Part shown: piece after piece, positions 1 through 9,767 of the stretch
How the letters are laid out: each line of letters opens with the position of its first letter
How positions within the stretch are numbered: the first letter of the stretch is position 1
Origin: an uncultured Mycoplasmatota bacterium
GTDB taxonomy: Bacteria > Bacillota_I > Bacilli_A > RF39 > UBA660
Assembly: GCA_945919295.1 (NCBI GenBank)
Contig: CAMEJC010000006.1
Span: 1 to 41,103 of the forward strand
Direction of reading: 5' to 3'
DNA length: 41,103 nt
Notes under the pieces: generated by a model
What the model saw: the letters and a program-made list of their open reading frames with translations, nothing else
The model's database searches: none
Told to the model about the DNA's origin: nothing
Program-made: the position numbers and the translations under genes

Positions 1-907
1 CAGATGTATCCCATGAATATGAACCTATAGATTCATTTCTTATTAGTTTTACTTTACCATCTACTACTCCTATTATTCTCCATAATTCACAATTTGTTTC
101 AGGGTATGTTTCACAATTAAAGTATATATAGTTATTTGGAGATGCTCCATAGTATCTGATATTACCGGCAGTATCTTTCATTAAGTTATTTACGGTATCA
201 TATTGGTATGTAATACTATTATTTACTGCTGTGGTATTTGGTATAAATAAATCTTGTATTGTTTCTGATGCTGTCATATCTTTAAATTTAGCATATAACT
301 TGTGACCTTGTGTACTAGTAAATGTAATCGTTCCATTAAATACTCCTACATCTTCTTGTTCTTCATCTATATTCTTAATATAGACAATAACATAATAATC
401 TTTACTAGAGCCAGTATTAAATACTTCGCTATTTGCAAGAGTTTTGCCTCCCTTACAACTAGCATTATCAGTTACACTAGTGCTACTAACCATTTTCGAG
501 CATTCAATATTTGGAGTATTTGTTCCAAAGAGTGTTACACCACCATTTACAGTAATAGGAACAGTACTAGTATTAGTTAAAGTTATTTTATATACCTGAC
601 ATACACTGTATCCATTCTTATCAATACAACTTTTACTAGCATTAAAAGTACTTCCAGTATTACCATAACCTTTAGCGGCAGTACTTAAAGTATCTACATC
701 ATTGTCTAGTGGTATTAGAGCATCATTTGCACTCGTACTAAGTTTAGTAATAGTAAGTTCTAAACCTCCACCAGCGGCACTTCCTACTAACTCGCCAGTA
801 GCACTAGCACTATAATAAGCATAAGCACTTCCTGCAATTGCAAGTAAGAGTACTACTATTCCTGTTATCATATAAATATTTGATTTAGTTAATTTTTTCT
901 TATTCAT
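1..907 (-). CDS. Partial secreted protein with SipW-type (TasA/camelysin-like) N-terminus; continues beyond the left edge
   Basis: Reading frame open to the window edge, so absent from the ORF track. Start MNKKKLTKSNIYMITGIVVLLLAIAGSAYAYYSASATGEL, SD GGAGG upstream; C-terminal part contains NCELWRIIGVVDGKVKLIRNESIGSYSWDTS, a motif seen in gut Firmicutes surface proteins. Confidence 0.75.
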   Translation of the reverse strand, partial: MNKKKLTKSNIYMITGIVVLLLAIAGSAYAYYSASATGELVGSAAGGGLELTITKLSTSANDALIPLDNDVDTLSTAAKGYGNTGSTFNASKSCIDKNGYSVCQVYKITLTNTSTVPITVNGGVTLFGTNTPNIECSKMVSSTSVTDNASCKGGKTLANSEVFNTGSSKDYYVIVYIKNIDEEQEDVGVFNGTITFTSTQGHKLYAKFKDMTASETIQDLFIPNTTAVNNSITYQYDTVNNLMKDTAGNIRYYGASPNNYIYFNCETYPETNCELWRIIGVVDGKVKLIRNESIGSYSWDTS

Positions 908-919
908 AAATACCTCCAA

Positions 920-975
920 CTAAAAAGACTATGAAAAAACTCTAGTATCTAATACTAGTATTCCCATAGTCCTTT
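920..975 (-). promoter_or_regulatory. Two-tier inverted repeat in the 5' UTR of the partial SipW-substrate gene
   Basis: GACTATG (927-933) pairs with CATAGTC (965-971); inside it CTAGTAT (942-948) pairs with ATACTAG (952-958). Adjacent to the SD of CDS 1..907. Confidence 0.5.
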
Positions 976-1072
976 AATTTATTATTTATATGGCAAAATC
1001 CATTTTTAGTTAATAAATTCTGCCCCCCAGGCGTACGTTTGTATATATAATATTTTAACATATTAATCACCA

Positions 1073-1675
1073 CTACTTTTTAAACATTGTATTAACTTTA
1101 ATTAAACCAGAAAACTTCTTATTCATAAGTTCATTTTGACTTACACCGGACTCCTCTAGCCATACACTTAAGGTACAAGTATAAGTTTTAGTAACATCAA
1201 AAGTTCCACTACCAGTACCTAAACTTCCCAAAGATAAACTATTAGCGCTCATTACAGCATCAGTAAAATCAGTTCCTGTACCACTTTTAAGCGTACTACT
1301 CGTACTACCATTAGAACACACAAGTTTATATTTAAAATCACTAACTTTAAGTTCATTAGCAATAGATAAATCAACTAAATTAATATTAACAAGAACATCA
1401 TAACCACTTAAAATAGCAGAATCAGGTACTAAAGTAAATATTGATTTACTAGCAAAACTATCAACATCACTAGAAGAAATAGGAACTCCTGTATTAACAT
1501 TAATATATTCACTTTGATTAAATACAATTGCAACACCAGTATCAATATTAGGAGTAGTAACATTAAGACTAGTACCACCAGTCGAAGTATAATAAGCATA
1601 AGAAGTACCAAACATACCAATAAAAATAATAGTAGTTGTGATAGCTAAAACGAAGATCATTTTTTTAAATTCCAT
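1073..1675 (-). CDS. Secreted TasA/camelysin-like protein with SipW-type signal region
   Basis: MEFKKMIFVLAITTTIIFIGMFGTSYAYYTSTGG... signal; beta-rich 200-aa protein resembling the N-terminal domain of the 1781-aa protein at 29238..34583. Confidence 0.7.
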   Translation of the reverse strand: MEFKKMIFVLAITTTIIFIGMFGTSYAYYTSTGGTSLNVTTPNIDTGVAIVFNQSEYINVNTGVPISSSDVDSFASKSIFTLVPDSAILSGYDVLVNINLVDLSIANELKVSDFKYKLVCSNGSTSSTLKSGTGTDFTDAVMSANSLSLGSLGTGSGTFDVTKTYTCTLSVWLEESGVSQNELMNKKFSGLIKVNTMFKK

Positions 1676-1746
1676 ATCATCACCTCTACTATTATTATCT
1701 ACTATTATAATATCATATTTTCAAACTAATATCAATAAAAATTTAT

Positions 1747-2466
1747 TTACATTTCTAAGTTGTGATAAACCGATTGAACATCATCAATATCATTTAATGC
1801 ATCGATTAAATTACAAACTTTTTCAGTATTCTCTTCATCTAAAGATATATAATTATTAGGTACAAAGGTAACCTCACTGACAACAAACTTATCATAACCC
1901 AAATTAATAAGCTGATCTTTTACATCAATAAAATTATTAGCTTCCGTATAAATAATATAACTATCATCTTCACTAACAAAATCTAAAATATCTAAATTAA
2001 GAACATCTTCCATAAGTTTATCTTCATCATATTCTTTCTCTAATACAATAACACCTTTTCTCTCAAATAGATAACTAACAGATCCATCAGTACCTAAGTT
2101 TCCTCCTCTTTTAGTTAAAGTACTTCTGACAAATCCCGCTGTTCTATTCTTATTATCCGTAAGAGAATCAATCATGATAGCAATTCCACCAGGTCCATAT
2201 CCTTCATATCTAATTGATTCATAATTTTCATCATTACCCTTATTCTTAGCCTTATTAATTGCCGACTCAATATTAGCCTTAGGCATATTCTCACTCTTAG
2301 CCTTCTCAATTACCATTCTAAGTGATGGATTATTCTCTGGATTAGGATCACCACTCTTCGCCGCTACGTAAAGTTCTTTAGCTAATTTTTGAAAAACTTT
2401 ACTTCTCTCACTATCAATTGCTCCCTTTTTTCTTTTAATTGTTGACCATTTACTGTGTCCTGACAT
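1747..2466 (-). CDS. yebC: YebC/PmpR family transcriptional/translational regulator
   Basis: MSGHSKWSTIKRKKGAIDSERSKVFQKLAKEL...; GYGPGGIAIMIDSLTDNKNRTA hallmark. Confidence 0.97.
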   Translation of the reverse strand: MSGHSKWSTIKRKKGAIDSERSKVFQKLAKELYVAAKSGDPNPENNPSLRMVIEKAKSENMPKANIESAINKAKNKGNDENYESIRYEGYGPGGIAIMIDSLTDNKNRTAGFVRSTLTKRGGNLGTDGSVSYLFERKGVIVLEKEYDEDKLMEDVLNLDILDFVSEDDSYIIYTEANNFIDVKDQLINLGYDKFVVSEVTFVPNNYISLDEENTEKVCNLIDALNDIDDVQSVYHNLEM

Positions 2467-2542
2467 ATTTATTCCTCCCCATATAATTTACTTCTAATAT
2501 AATACTCTTATTTCAGTCTTTAGTCAAGTATATTATTAATAT

Positions 2543-3256
2543 TTATCCAATATAACTAAGAAGCACTGGTCCTAAAATAATAAGTAATATAAGTGGAATA
2601 AAGAAAAATACTGAAATAATACTAATCTTTGTAGGTACCTTTGAAATAGCGGCTTTAACTTCCATTTTTCTTTTTTCCCTCAAATAATCAACTTGATTAT
2701 ACATAGTATCAATAATACTACTACCATATATATTAGCTTGTGTTAAAGTAAGAATAATATTATTAATATTATCTGACGGAATATTCTTCTGCATATCAAT
2801 AAGACTCTCTGTCAAACTCTTACCAAATTTTATTTCTCTAAGAGCTTCTTTAAATTCTAAAGAAAGTTCTGAATCGACACTATTTATCGTAATCGAAATA
2901 GCCTCTTCTAAATTTCTTCCTGTTTGAAGAGATAAAGTAAGTACTTCAAAAAAGTAAATAGCTTCTATATTAAGTTTAGTAACTCTTTTTTTTATTTTTC
3001 TATCGAGAAATATTTTCTCAAATAAATAATAATACACAATAACAAATACTATTGCCAAAATATAACCATACTTAAAATTACTAAATACTAATATAAACAA
3101 AATAATTGAAGTAATAAGTCTAATATTCAAAAAAGAAATAGCATTATAATTACAAGTAATACCAAGTAAATTAATTTTACTATCTATTTTTTTAATCAAT
3201 TTCTTACTATATAAACTTCTAATAGAACTATCCGCATTCTTATTTTTCCTCATCAT
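2543..3256 (-). CDS. Tad/type II secretion F-family inner membrane protein (TadC-like)
   Basis: T2SSF-like segment (FFEVLTLSLQTGRNLEEAISIT...) with flanking TM helices, in the Tad operon. Confidence 0.85.
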   Translation of the reverse strand: MMRKNKNADSSIRSLYSKKLIKKIDSKINLLGITCNYNAISFLNIRLITSIILFILVFSNFKYGYILAIVFVIVYYYLFEKIFLDRKIKKRVTKLNIEAIYFFEVLTLSLQTGRNLEEAISITINSVDSELSLEFKEALREIKFGKSLTESLIDMQKNIPSDNINNIILTLTQANIYGSSIIDTMYNQVDYLREKRKMEVKAAISKVPTKISIISVFFFIPLILLIILGPVLLSYIG

Positions 3257-4251
3257 TACACCTCTATTTTCAATACCCTTTTTAATAATAAAGCATAAAT
3301 TATAAACATAATAACAACAATAGCTATAATAATATAACCCAAAGTAGATTCAAATAAAGGTGCAAAATAACCAGGATTAAGAATATATATAAGTAGAACA
3401 AAAACAATTGGTATAATGCATAATACTTTAACAACCATATTAGGAGCAGCCGATATATTTTTAAGTTCTTCGTTCAATTTTTTCTTATCAAATAACGTTC
3501 TTTCTATCGATGAGAAAACCTCAACTATATTACCTCCCGTTCTATTTAAAATAGTCAGTGAAGATGATAAATAAACAGCTTCTTCAAGATTAACCCTCTT
3601 TGCAAATCGTTCAAAGACAGTATCAACCGATAAACCATATTTCATATCTAAATACATCTTCTTAAATTCATCACTTATTGGTTCCGGAAGACTATCACTA
3701 GCTATTTTAAGAGCTTGAAGAGTACTCTTACCAGATTTAAAGGCATTATTCATAATAATAACTGATCTTAAAAGTTCATTCTCAATTAATTTTGTCTGCT
3801 TTCTATAATCAAAAAACAAATAAATATCTAGTAAATAATATCCTATTAAATAGTTAATAATTAGGGCAAACAAACTCAAAGTCTTCATAGCAAATACTTG
3901 CGAAAAAATAGCAAGCATGACAAATATTGCCGCAATAACAAATTTATTAGTAATAAAATCGATAGCTATAATTTTATCACGATTCTTATATTTAATATAC
4001 TTTTCATATCCTTTCGATCTTCTCTCTAAATATTCAACTTTTTTAATTACATGTCGCATATTTTTAACAAAATTCAAATATTTAGTAACTAATTTATCAC
4101 TAAAAGAGAGTGCATTATTATTAATAGGATCTAAAGAATAATAACCAATCCTTCTTGCCTTTCTATTAGCAATACTTTGCCTCAAAAGCAAAATGATAAA
4201 TATAAATAAAGTAATTACAATAATTATTTGTAAAAAAACTATAATATTCAT
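3256..4251 (-). CDS. Tad/type II secretion F-family inner membrane protein (TadB-like)
   Basis: T2SSF-like region LLRSVIIMNNAFKSGKSTLQALKIAS...; likely start MNIIVFL at 4251 with SD AAAGGA (ORF track starts at 4278). Confidence 0.85.
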   Translation of the reverse strand: MNIIVFLQIIIVITLFIFIILLLRQSIANRKARRIGYYSLDPINNNALSFSDKLVTKYLNFVKNMRHVIKKVEYLERRSKGYEKYIKYKNRDKIIAIDFITNKFVIAAIFVMLAIFSQVFAMKTLSLFALIINYLIGYYLLDIYLFFDYRKQTKLIENELLRSVIIMNNAFKSGKSTLQALKIASDSLPEPISDEFKKMYLDMKYGLSVDTVFERFAKRVNLEEAVYLSSSLTILNRTGGNIVEVFSSIERTLFDKKKLNEELKNISAAPNMVVKVLCIIPIVFVLLIYILNPGYFAPLFESTLGYIIIAIVVIMFIIYALLLKRVLKIEV

Positions 4252-4270
4252 GTTTATCATTCCTTTCCTT

Positions 4271-5599
4271 TTATTCAAAAATATCTTTAATACTATTAAT
4301 ACCTTTTCTTACAATTTTATCATAAACAATTGGTTTTTTCTTATATACTCTAAATTCCCCAACAGCATTACCATCACTAGAAACACCAGTTTGTTTAAAT
4401 GAAAATATTTCCTTAAGAATAATATTTCCATCTTTAATACCAGTTATCTCACTAATTGAAGTAATCTTTCTCTTGCCATCAGATAATCTATCTATTTGAA
4501 TTATAATGTCAATAGCATTTTCAATATATCCTCTAACTGCAGATACTGGTATTTCCATCTCATTCATCAATATCATAGTTTCGAGTCTATTTAAAGCATC
4601 AATTGGATTATTAGCATGTAATGTAGTAATAGACCCTTCATGACCAGTATTCATAGCCTGCATCATATCAAAAGCCTCTTTACCCCTTACTTCTCCTACT
4701 ATTATTCTATCTGGTCTCATTCTAAGAGAATTTCTAACTAAATCTCTAATAGTTACTTCTCCTTCACCTTCATAATTGGTAAGTCTTGTTTCCAATGAAA
4801 TAACATGACTTTGATGCAGTTTAAGTTCCGCCGCATCTTCAATAGTAACAATTCTTTCGTCATTACCAAGAAAACCAGAAAGAACATTAAGAAGAGTTGT
4901 CTTACCAGTACCAGTACCACCAGATATAATAATATTAAGTTTTGCTTCAACCGCAGCTTCTAAAAATCTAGCCATATTAACAGTCATTGTACCTAGTCTC
5001 AACAAATCATCTATCGATTCAAGTTTTTTATTAAACTTTCTTATTGTTAAAATTGGTCCTTTTAAACTAAGTGGTGGTATTATAGCATTAAGTCTCGACC
5101 CATCACGAAGTCTAGCATCAACCATTGGATTAGCAGAATCAATTGTTCTACCAAGGGGTTGCACTATTCTTTGAATAGTTCTAATAATATGCTTATCATT
5201 AATAAAAGATACCGTCTCATCTTTAACGATTTTACCATCTATTTCAACATATATTTCATTTGGAGCATTAACCATTATTTCAGTTATAGCATTATCTAAA
5301 AGCAAAGGTGTAATAGGACCATAACCAGTAATTTCATTTTGAATCAAATTAAAAACATGATTTCTTTCGAGGGTACCAAGATCATAACCGACCAAAGTAT
5401 TATCAATTTCATTATTAATATAGTCCTCTAACAACTTATCATCAGGAATATTTTCTTCAATTAAATTTTGAACAATTTTGATTCTAAGCTCTTCAAGTAA
5501 ATTCTTATCAGCAAATATATCATAATCTTTTACATCACTTTTTAAAGAAGAAACTTTAGGCTTTACTTCAAAAGCTTCTGTCAAAGTTTTTTTAGCCAT
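4271..5599 (-). CDS. CpaF/TadA-type secretion ATPase
   Basis: Walker A GGTGTGKTT, VTIEDAAELKL, MRPDRIIVGEVRGKEAFDMMQAMNTGHEGSITTLHAN. Likely start MAKKTLTEAF at 5599 (SD GGGAGG); ORF track starts at 5632. Confidence 0.95.
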   Translation of the reverse strand: MAKKTLTEAFEVKPKVSSLKSDVKDYDIFADKNLLEELRIKIVQNLIEENIPDDKLLEDYINNEIDNTLVGYDLGTLERNHVFNLIQNEITGYGPITPLLLDNAITEIMVNAPNEIYVEIDGKIVKDETVSFINDKHIIRTIQRIVQPLGRTIDSANPMVDARLRDGSRLNAIIPPLSLKGPILTIRKFNKKLESIDDLLRLGTMTVNMARFLEAAVEAKLNIIISGGTGTGKTTLLNVLSGFLGNDERIVTIEDAAELKLHQSHVISLETRLTNYEGEGEVTIRDLVRNSLRMRPDRIIVGEVRGKEAFDMMQAMNTGHEGSITTLHANNPIDALNRLETMILMNEMEIPVSAVRGYIENAIDIIIQIDRLSDGKRKITSISEITGIKDGNIILKEIFSFKQTGVSSDGNAVGEFRVYKKKPIVYDKIVRKGINSIKDIFE

Positions 5600-5600
5600 A

Positions 5601-6368
5601 CTATCTTTCCTCCCTACCATGTCTTTCATCAATCAAATCGAGAGCCACTTTTTTCATATTAGAAACATCCTTTTGATGAAAAGCATTTAATGTTTTATTT
5701 AAAGTAAGTATTTCACCTTCCATTATATATTTATCGATATTCTTAATATAATAATTTCTTGATATTGTATAATCAATATTACCCTTAATTGCCGTTCTAA
5801 TATCATATAAGCTCATATAATCCTTACCAGTATCCCTTGAATTATTTAAAAGTATAAGATAATTTTTCTTATCAGTATCTTTAAAAATACTAAGTAAACT
5901 CTTCATATTTTTTAAATCAACAAAATCATTGGTAACAATAAATAGAGACATATAAGAATAATCTAAAACAGTCAAATTAATTTCATCCAAAATATGAGAT
6001 GTATCTACAAGCACAATATCATAATCTTTTCTAGCTAAATCAAATATAATCGGAATAAACCTACTTTCTATTTTAGAAGCCTCACGAGGATCTTTTGGAC
6101 ATGATAAAACATCAATGTTTTTATTATATGTTGTAACATAATTTCTAAGCTCAGTAAATCTATTACTAGCCATACTATCTACCATCATAAATATATCTTT
6201 ATTGTTTTTAACATTTAAAGAAACCGCTACTCCACCAGAATATAAATCCATATCAATAATTAATACTTTTTTATCTAATTCACAATAAATACCTGCCAAA
6301 TTAAGTACAGTAGTTGTTTTCCCAACACCACCTTTAACAGACGATACACTAATTACTTTTCCTGCCAT
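5601..6368 (-). CDS. ParA/MinD-superfamily ATPase (TadZ/CpaE-like)
   Basis: MAGKVISVSSVKGGVGKTTTVLNLAG deviant Walker A; directly upstream of the cpaF-like gene. Confidence 0.9.
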   Translation of the reverse strand: MAGKVISVSSVKGGVGKTTTVLNLAGIYCELDKKVLIIDMDLYSGGVAVSLNVKNNKDIFMMVDSMASNRFTELRNYVTTYNKNIDVLSCPKDPREASKIESRFIPIIFDLARKDYDIVLVDTSHILDEINLTVLDYSYMSLFIVTNDFVDLKNMKSLLSIFKDTDKKNYLILLNNSRDTGKDYMSLYDIRTAIKGNIDYTISRNYYIKNIDKYIMEGEILTLNKTLNAFHQKDVSNMKKVALDLIDERHGREER

Positions 6369-6372
6369 AGTA

Positions 6373-6762
6373 TCACTTAATCCTCTCTATTTTTTTACCA
6401 TCTGAAGTTAATTTTCCAGTATATTCGCTTCTTGCTTCAATCAAATCAAAATCAAACATTTTCCCAATAATTCCTCTAATATTTTTACTAATTTTAATAT
6501 CAATAACATTATTATCAATAATAACAGAAATACTACTCAAATCACTATTATTTTTCATAATTAATTCAATCAAATCATTTTCATTAACATTATTAATATT
6601 ATCAAGAGCATATTCTATTGTCATATAATTAGTATTTGACAATCTCTCTTTTTCATATATTGCATTTCCAACATCATAAACAAGCGTAAACACAAGAAGA
6701 ACAATTGGTATTAATACAATAAACATAACCAAACTTTGGCCCTTATTATTCAGTCTTAACAT
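6373..6762 (-). CDS. TadE/TadG-like pseudopilin protein
   Basis: MLRLNNKGQSLVMFIVLIPIVLLVFTLVYDVGNAIYEKERL; TadE-like N-terminus. Start placed at 6762 rather than 6804. Confidence 0.75.
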   Translation of the reverse strand: MLRLNNKGQSLVMFIVLIPIVLLVFTLVYDVGNAIYEKERLSNTNYMTIEYALDNINNVNENDLIELIMKNNSDLSSISVIIDNNVIDIKISKNIRGIIGKMFDFDLIEARSEYTGKLTSDGKKIERIK

Positions 6763-7093
6763 TAGGCATTGTCCTTTCCACCATAACTTTATATGGATCA
6801 CCAAAGACCAAATTAAGTCCTGGAGTCATAATATCAACATCTTCAGATATAGAAATAGTAGTATATTTGCTATCTTGATTTATATCGATAGAAATACTAG
6901 AATAAACATCTCTAATATCATCAATATTATTTCCATTTTTAATCATTGAAACAATATCAACGCTTATATTTTCAAGTTCACTTTTTTTACTTAATATCAT
7001 GCCAAAGTCCACTACTGCAAATAATATTAATATGAATATAGGTAAAATAAGAACAAATTCTACTAATGCTTGACCCTTTCTATTCATAGACAC
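6746..7093 (-). CDS. TadE-like pseudopilin protein
   Basis: MSMNRKGQALVEFVLILPIFILILFAVVDFGMILSKKSELE; canonical TadE GQALVEF motif. Confidence 0.85.
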   Translation of the reverse strand: MSMNRKGQALVEFVLILPIFILILFAVVDFGMILSKKSELENISVDIVSMIKNGNNIDDIRDVYSSISIDINQDSKYTTISISEDVDIMTPGLNLVFGDPYKVMVERTMPNVKTE

Positions 7094-7121
7094 TCTCCCT
7101 ATTATCTATTCAATTATACCA

Positions 7122-7163
7122 AATAAATAAAAAAAAAGAAAGATATTTTATCTCTCTTTTTTA
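7122..7163 (-). terminator. Putative rho-independent terminator after the cohesin/cadherin-like gene
   Basis: AAAGAGAGATAAAATATCTTTCTTTTTTT on the minus strand. Confidence 0.5.
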
Positions 7164-9355
7164 TTTTTATTAGAGTTAATTTTCTTTTTTGTCTCAGGTT
7201 TCTTTACTTCTTCTTTCTTAACTTCAATAATTCCTTCTTCATCATCCTTTTTAAAAATAAGATATAATAGTCCCAAAACAACCAATATAATTAATATAAT
7301 AATAACAACCTTTTCTGCCGTATTAGAAGAATCATCAATTTCGGTAGGAGCATTCTTCTTTTCACCACTCTTATTAACTAAAACTTTATATTCTCTAGTA
7401 GTTCCATCTTCTGCTGTTACTGTAATCGTCACAGTATTTTCACCTTTTTTAAAACTTTCATTGCCAGTAATTTCAACTCTCGCTCTACTATCCTCTGCAA
7501 CTGCTTTAATATCAAGTGATGTAACGTCATTATCAACATTTATTTTATACTCAGTAATTTCTTTATCAAAAGCAATATCATAATTATCTATTTCTAAAGA
7601 TTTTAAATAATTGTTTGATGAATAATAATAAGTGATAGGTGATGCAACAACTGGTTTACTTTCTTTTACTATATAAACAGTATAAGTCTTCTTACTACCA
7701 TCTTCTGCTGTTACCGTAATAATCGCAGTAGTATTATCACTATTAAGTTTATATTCAATAAGTCCATCGACAGTTGCATTAATATCTTCCAAAGATCCTG
7801 ATAAAATTACACTTTCAGTATCATAAGGAACAGTTAAAGTATATTCACTAACATCTTTATCAAAAGCAATATCAAAACTACCAACACTAGCATTTAAAGA
7901 AGCTAAATTATTATTTGAATTTTTTCTAATAATATTAACATCTAAAGATAATTCTTCAAAATCTTTAATATTCAAATCATTAGCAATATTACCTACTAAA
8001 CTAGCAGTTCCTTCCCCAGCACCTATAGCCATAAATTCTACTGTCATAACAACTTCATCGTTAGTAAGATTTTGACCTGCTCCTACTAATTTACTTTCAT
8101 CATTATAAGTTCCAATAAATTTATCGTTAAATTTAATATCAATTAACTTTAAATTCATATTAGTAGAAATAATTCCAGAAATACCATTTATAAAATCTTC
8201 TAAATTATCACTTTTTACTACTACTTTAGCTTCAAATGTATCACCAACATATAATTCTTCATTAGAATAATCTAATACTAAACTCAAATTAATATTTTCA
8301 GTTGCTTCCTCTTGATCATTTCTATTTAAATATTTATTAGATAACATTACATCTTCAAAAGTAATTGTTCCAAAAGGATCCTCCACAAATTCCCCAGGTA
8401 CATCTGTTTCATGCTCTGTTAAATATAAATCCATTGTAGGCATAATTTCTTCATTAAGATAAGCATTCATGGTAGGAAGCATATCACTTTCATCAAATAT
8501 ACTATCATCAGTAACATCACCCATTACAACAACATTATAATTAGCTTCGCTTAATCCTTTAGTAAACTTCAAAGTATATCCATTTTTAATTAATTGTTCA
8601 ACAGTTTCATATTTATCAGTAGGATCACTTTCTAAAGTAGTTTCTTCTAATGTAACAATATTTTTATCCCTATCAAAAATTTCTAAGTTAATACCATTGT
8701 TTTCGTTCAATAAACCATACAAGTATTGCATACTTGGAACTACTGGTACTAAAGATAATTCTTTAGCATAAACAATCAAACTATTATTTTCAAAAGTATA
8801 GCCATCATAAAGATTATTTAATGCCTCATCAAAACTATTTCCTTGTTCTTCATAAACAAGCATAGCATTATACGTAAGAATTAATGGCTGATTATCATTA
8901 CTATCATCAATTTTAGAAATTACTACCGTATCAGTATATTCAATAGTAGTATTAAATGAATTAGTAAAATCCGTTGTAGTTCCCATTATGCCAGATTTCA
9001 ATTCACTACCAGTAATAACAGTACTTTCGTTATCATTTACTTTAACACTATACTCGACAGCATCCTCAATTTCATCACCAGATATAGTCAAAATCTGAGT
9101 ATAAACTTTAGCATTAACTTTATATATAACTAAATTATCAGAATTCATTTCACCATCTAATGACTTAGTAATCTCTCCTTCGTTGTAATTTAAATACCCA
9201 TTAATTGCTAAAGATTTAACATTTTCTTTACTATTTTCAACACTTTCATAATTATCCACTATTTCATCCGCTAAAGCGGTAGCAGCAGGTGATAACTGTG
9301 AAAAAATAGTTAACAAAACTAAAAATATTTTAGTAATTTTTATAATTTTTTTCAT
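7148..9355 (-). CDS. Secreted, membrane-anchored multidomain protein: dockerin-like, cohesin-like and two cadherin-like beta-sandwich segments, C-terminal TM and Lys-rich tail
   Basis: Signal MKKIIKITKIFLVLLTIFSQLSPAATALADE; GDVTDDSIFDESDMLPTMNAYLN and DPFGTITFEDVMLSNKYLN (dockerin-like pair); NLSLVLDYSNEELYVGDTFEAKVVV... (cohesin-like); two LKSLEIDNYDIAFDKEITEYKINV-type repeats; VVIIILIILVVLGLLYLIFKKDD tail. Likely start 9355 (SD GGAG). Confidence 0.75.
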   Translation of the reverse strand: MKKIIKITKIFLVLLTIFSQLSPAATALADEIVDNYESVENSKENVKSLAINGYLNYNEGEITKSLDGEMNSDNLVIYKVNAKVYTQILTISGDEIEDAVEYSVKVNDNESTVITGSELKSGIMGTTTDFTNSFNTTIEYTDTVVISKIDDSNDNQPLILTYNAMLVYEEQGNSFDEALNNLYDGYTFENNSLIVYAKELSLVPVVPSMQYLYGLLNENNGINLEIFDRDKNIVTLEETTLESDPTDKYETVEQLIKNGYTLKFTKGLSEANYNVVVMGDVTDDSIFDESDMLPTMNAYLNEEIMPTMDLYLTEHETDVPGEFVEDPFGTITFEDVMLSNKYLNRNDQEEATENINLSLVLDYSNEELYVGDTFEAKVVVKSDNLEDFINGISGIISTNMNLKLIDIKFNDKFIGTYNDESKLVGAGQNLTNDEVVMTVEFMAIGAGEGTASLVGNIANDLNIKDFEELSLDVNIIRKNSNNNLASLNASVGSFDIAFDKDVSEYTLTVPYDTESVILSGSLEDINATVDGLIEYKLNSDNTTAIITVTAEDGSKKTYTVYIVKESKPVVASPITYYYSSNNYLKSLEIDNYDIAFDKEITEYKINVDNDVTSLDIKAVAEDSRARVEITGNESFKKGENTVTITVTAEDGTTREYKVLVNKSGEKKNAPTEIDDSSNTAEKVVIIILIILVVLGLLYLIFKKDDEEGIIEVKKEEVKKPETKKKINSNKNKKER

Positions 9356-9643
9356 ATTTTTCATCTCCTTCATATTTATTTATTAACACTAATGTAATCA
9401 TCATAAAGTATTCTTCCCCTGATAATGCACCTCCAATGTTAATGATAGACTTATTCCTTTCTATCATCATCAAAATAATTATAGCACACAATTCTACAAT
9501 TTTCTTACACTTTACACTTTTTTTACATTTTTTCATATATTTTAATTTTTTTCTATTTATTTATAATATATAACATATTTTAGAAACTTTCTGCATTTTT
9601 TTCTTGACTAAAAATATTATTAATTATATAATATTATTGCTTA

Positions 9644-9767
9644 GCAGCGGATACTATTTTTTTGATAATGTGTCATTTATAAGTAACTAATGCTGCGTAG
9701 CGAAAGTATATTAAAGACACCCTATCAAAAGATAGTATGCCTTCTAAGAAGAAGGAGGAAATAAAAA
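9644..9767 (+). promoter_or_regulatory. Putative rpsD (S4) leader RNA with pseudoknot and SD-sequestering hairpin
   Basis: GCAGC 9644-9648 pairs GCTGC 9692-9696; ATACTAT 9651-9657 pairs ATAGTAT 9732-9738 (interleaved); CCTTCT 9740-9745 pairs AGAAGG 9750-9755, overlapping the SD. Confidence 0.55.

Noticed and set aside
302-580. 92-aa plus-strand ORF
   Set aside because: Antisense to the partial SipW-type CDS 1..907 (minus), which has a convincing signal region, SD and motif; this ORF has low-complexity composition.
9330-9536. 68-aa ORF considered as a missing Flp pilin upstream of the cohesin-like gene
   Set aside because: No Flp-like hydrophobic/GxxxxEY pattern and it overlaps a probable promoter (TATAAT) and 5' UTR hairpin (ATGATAGA/TCTATCAT).
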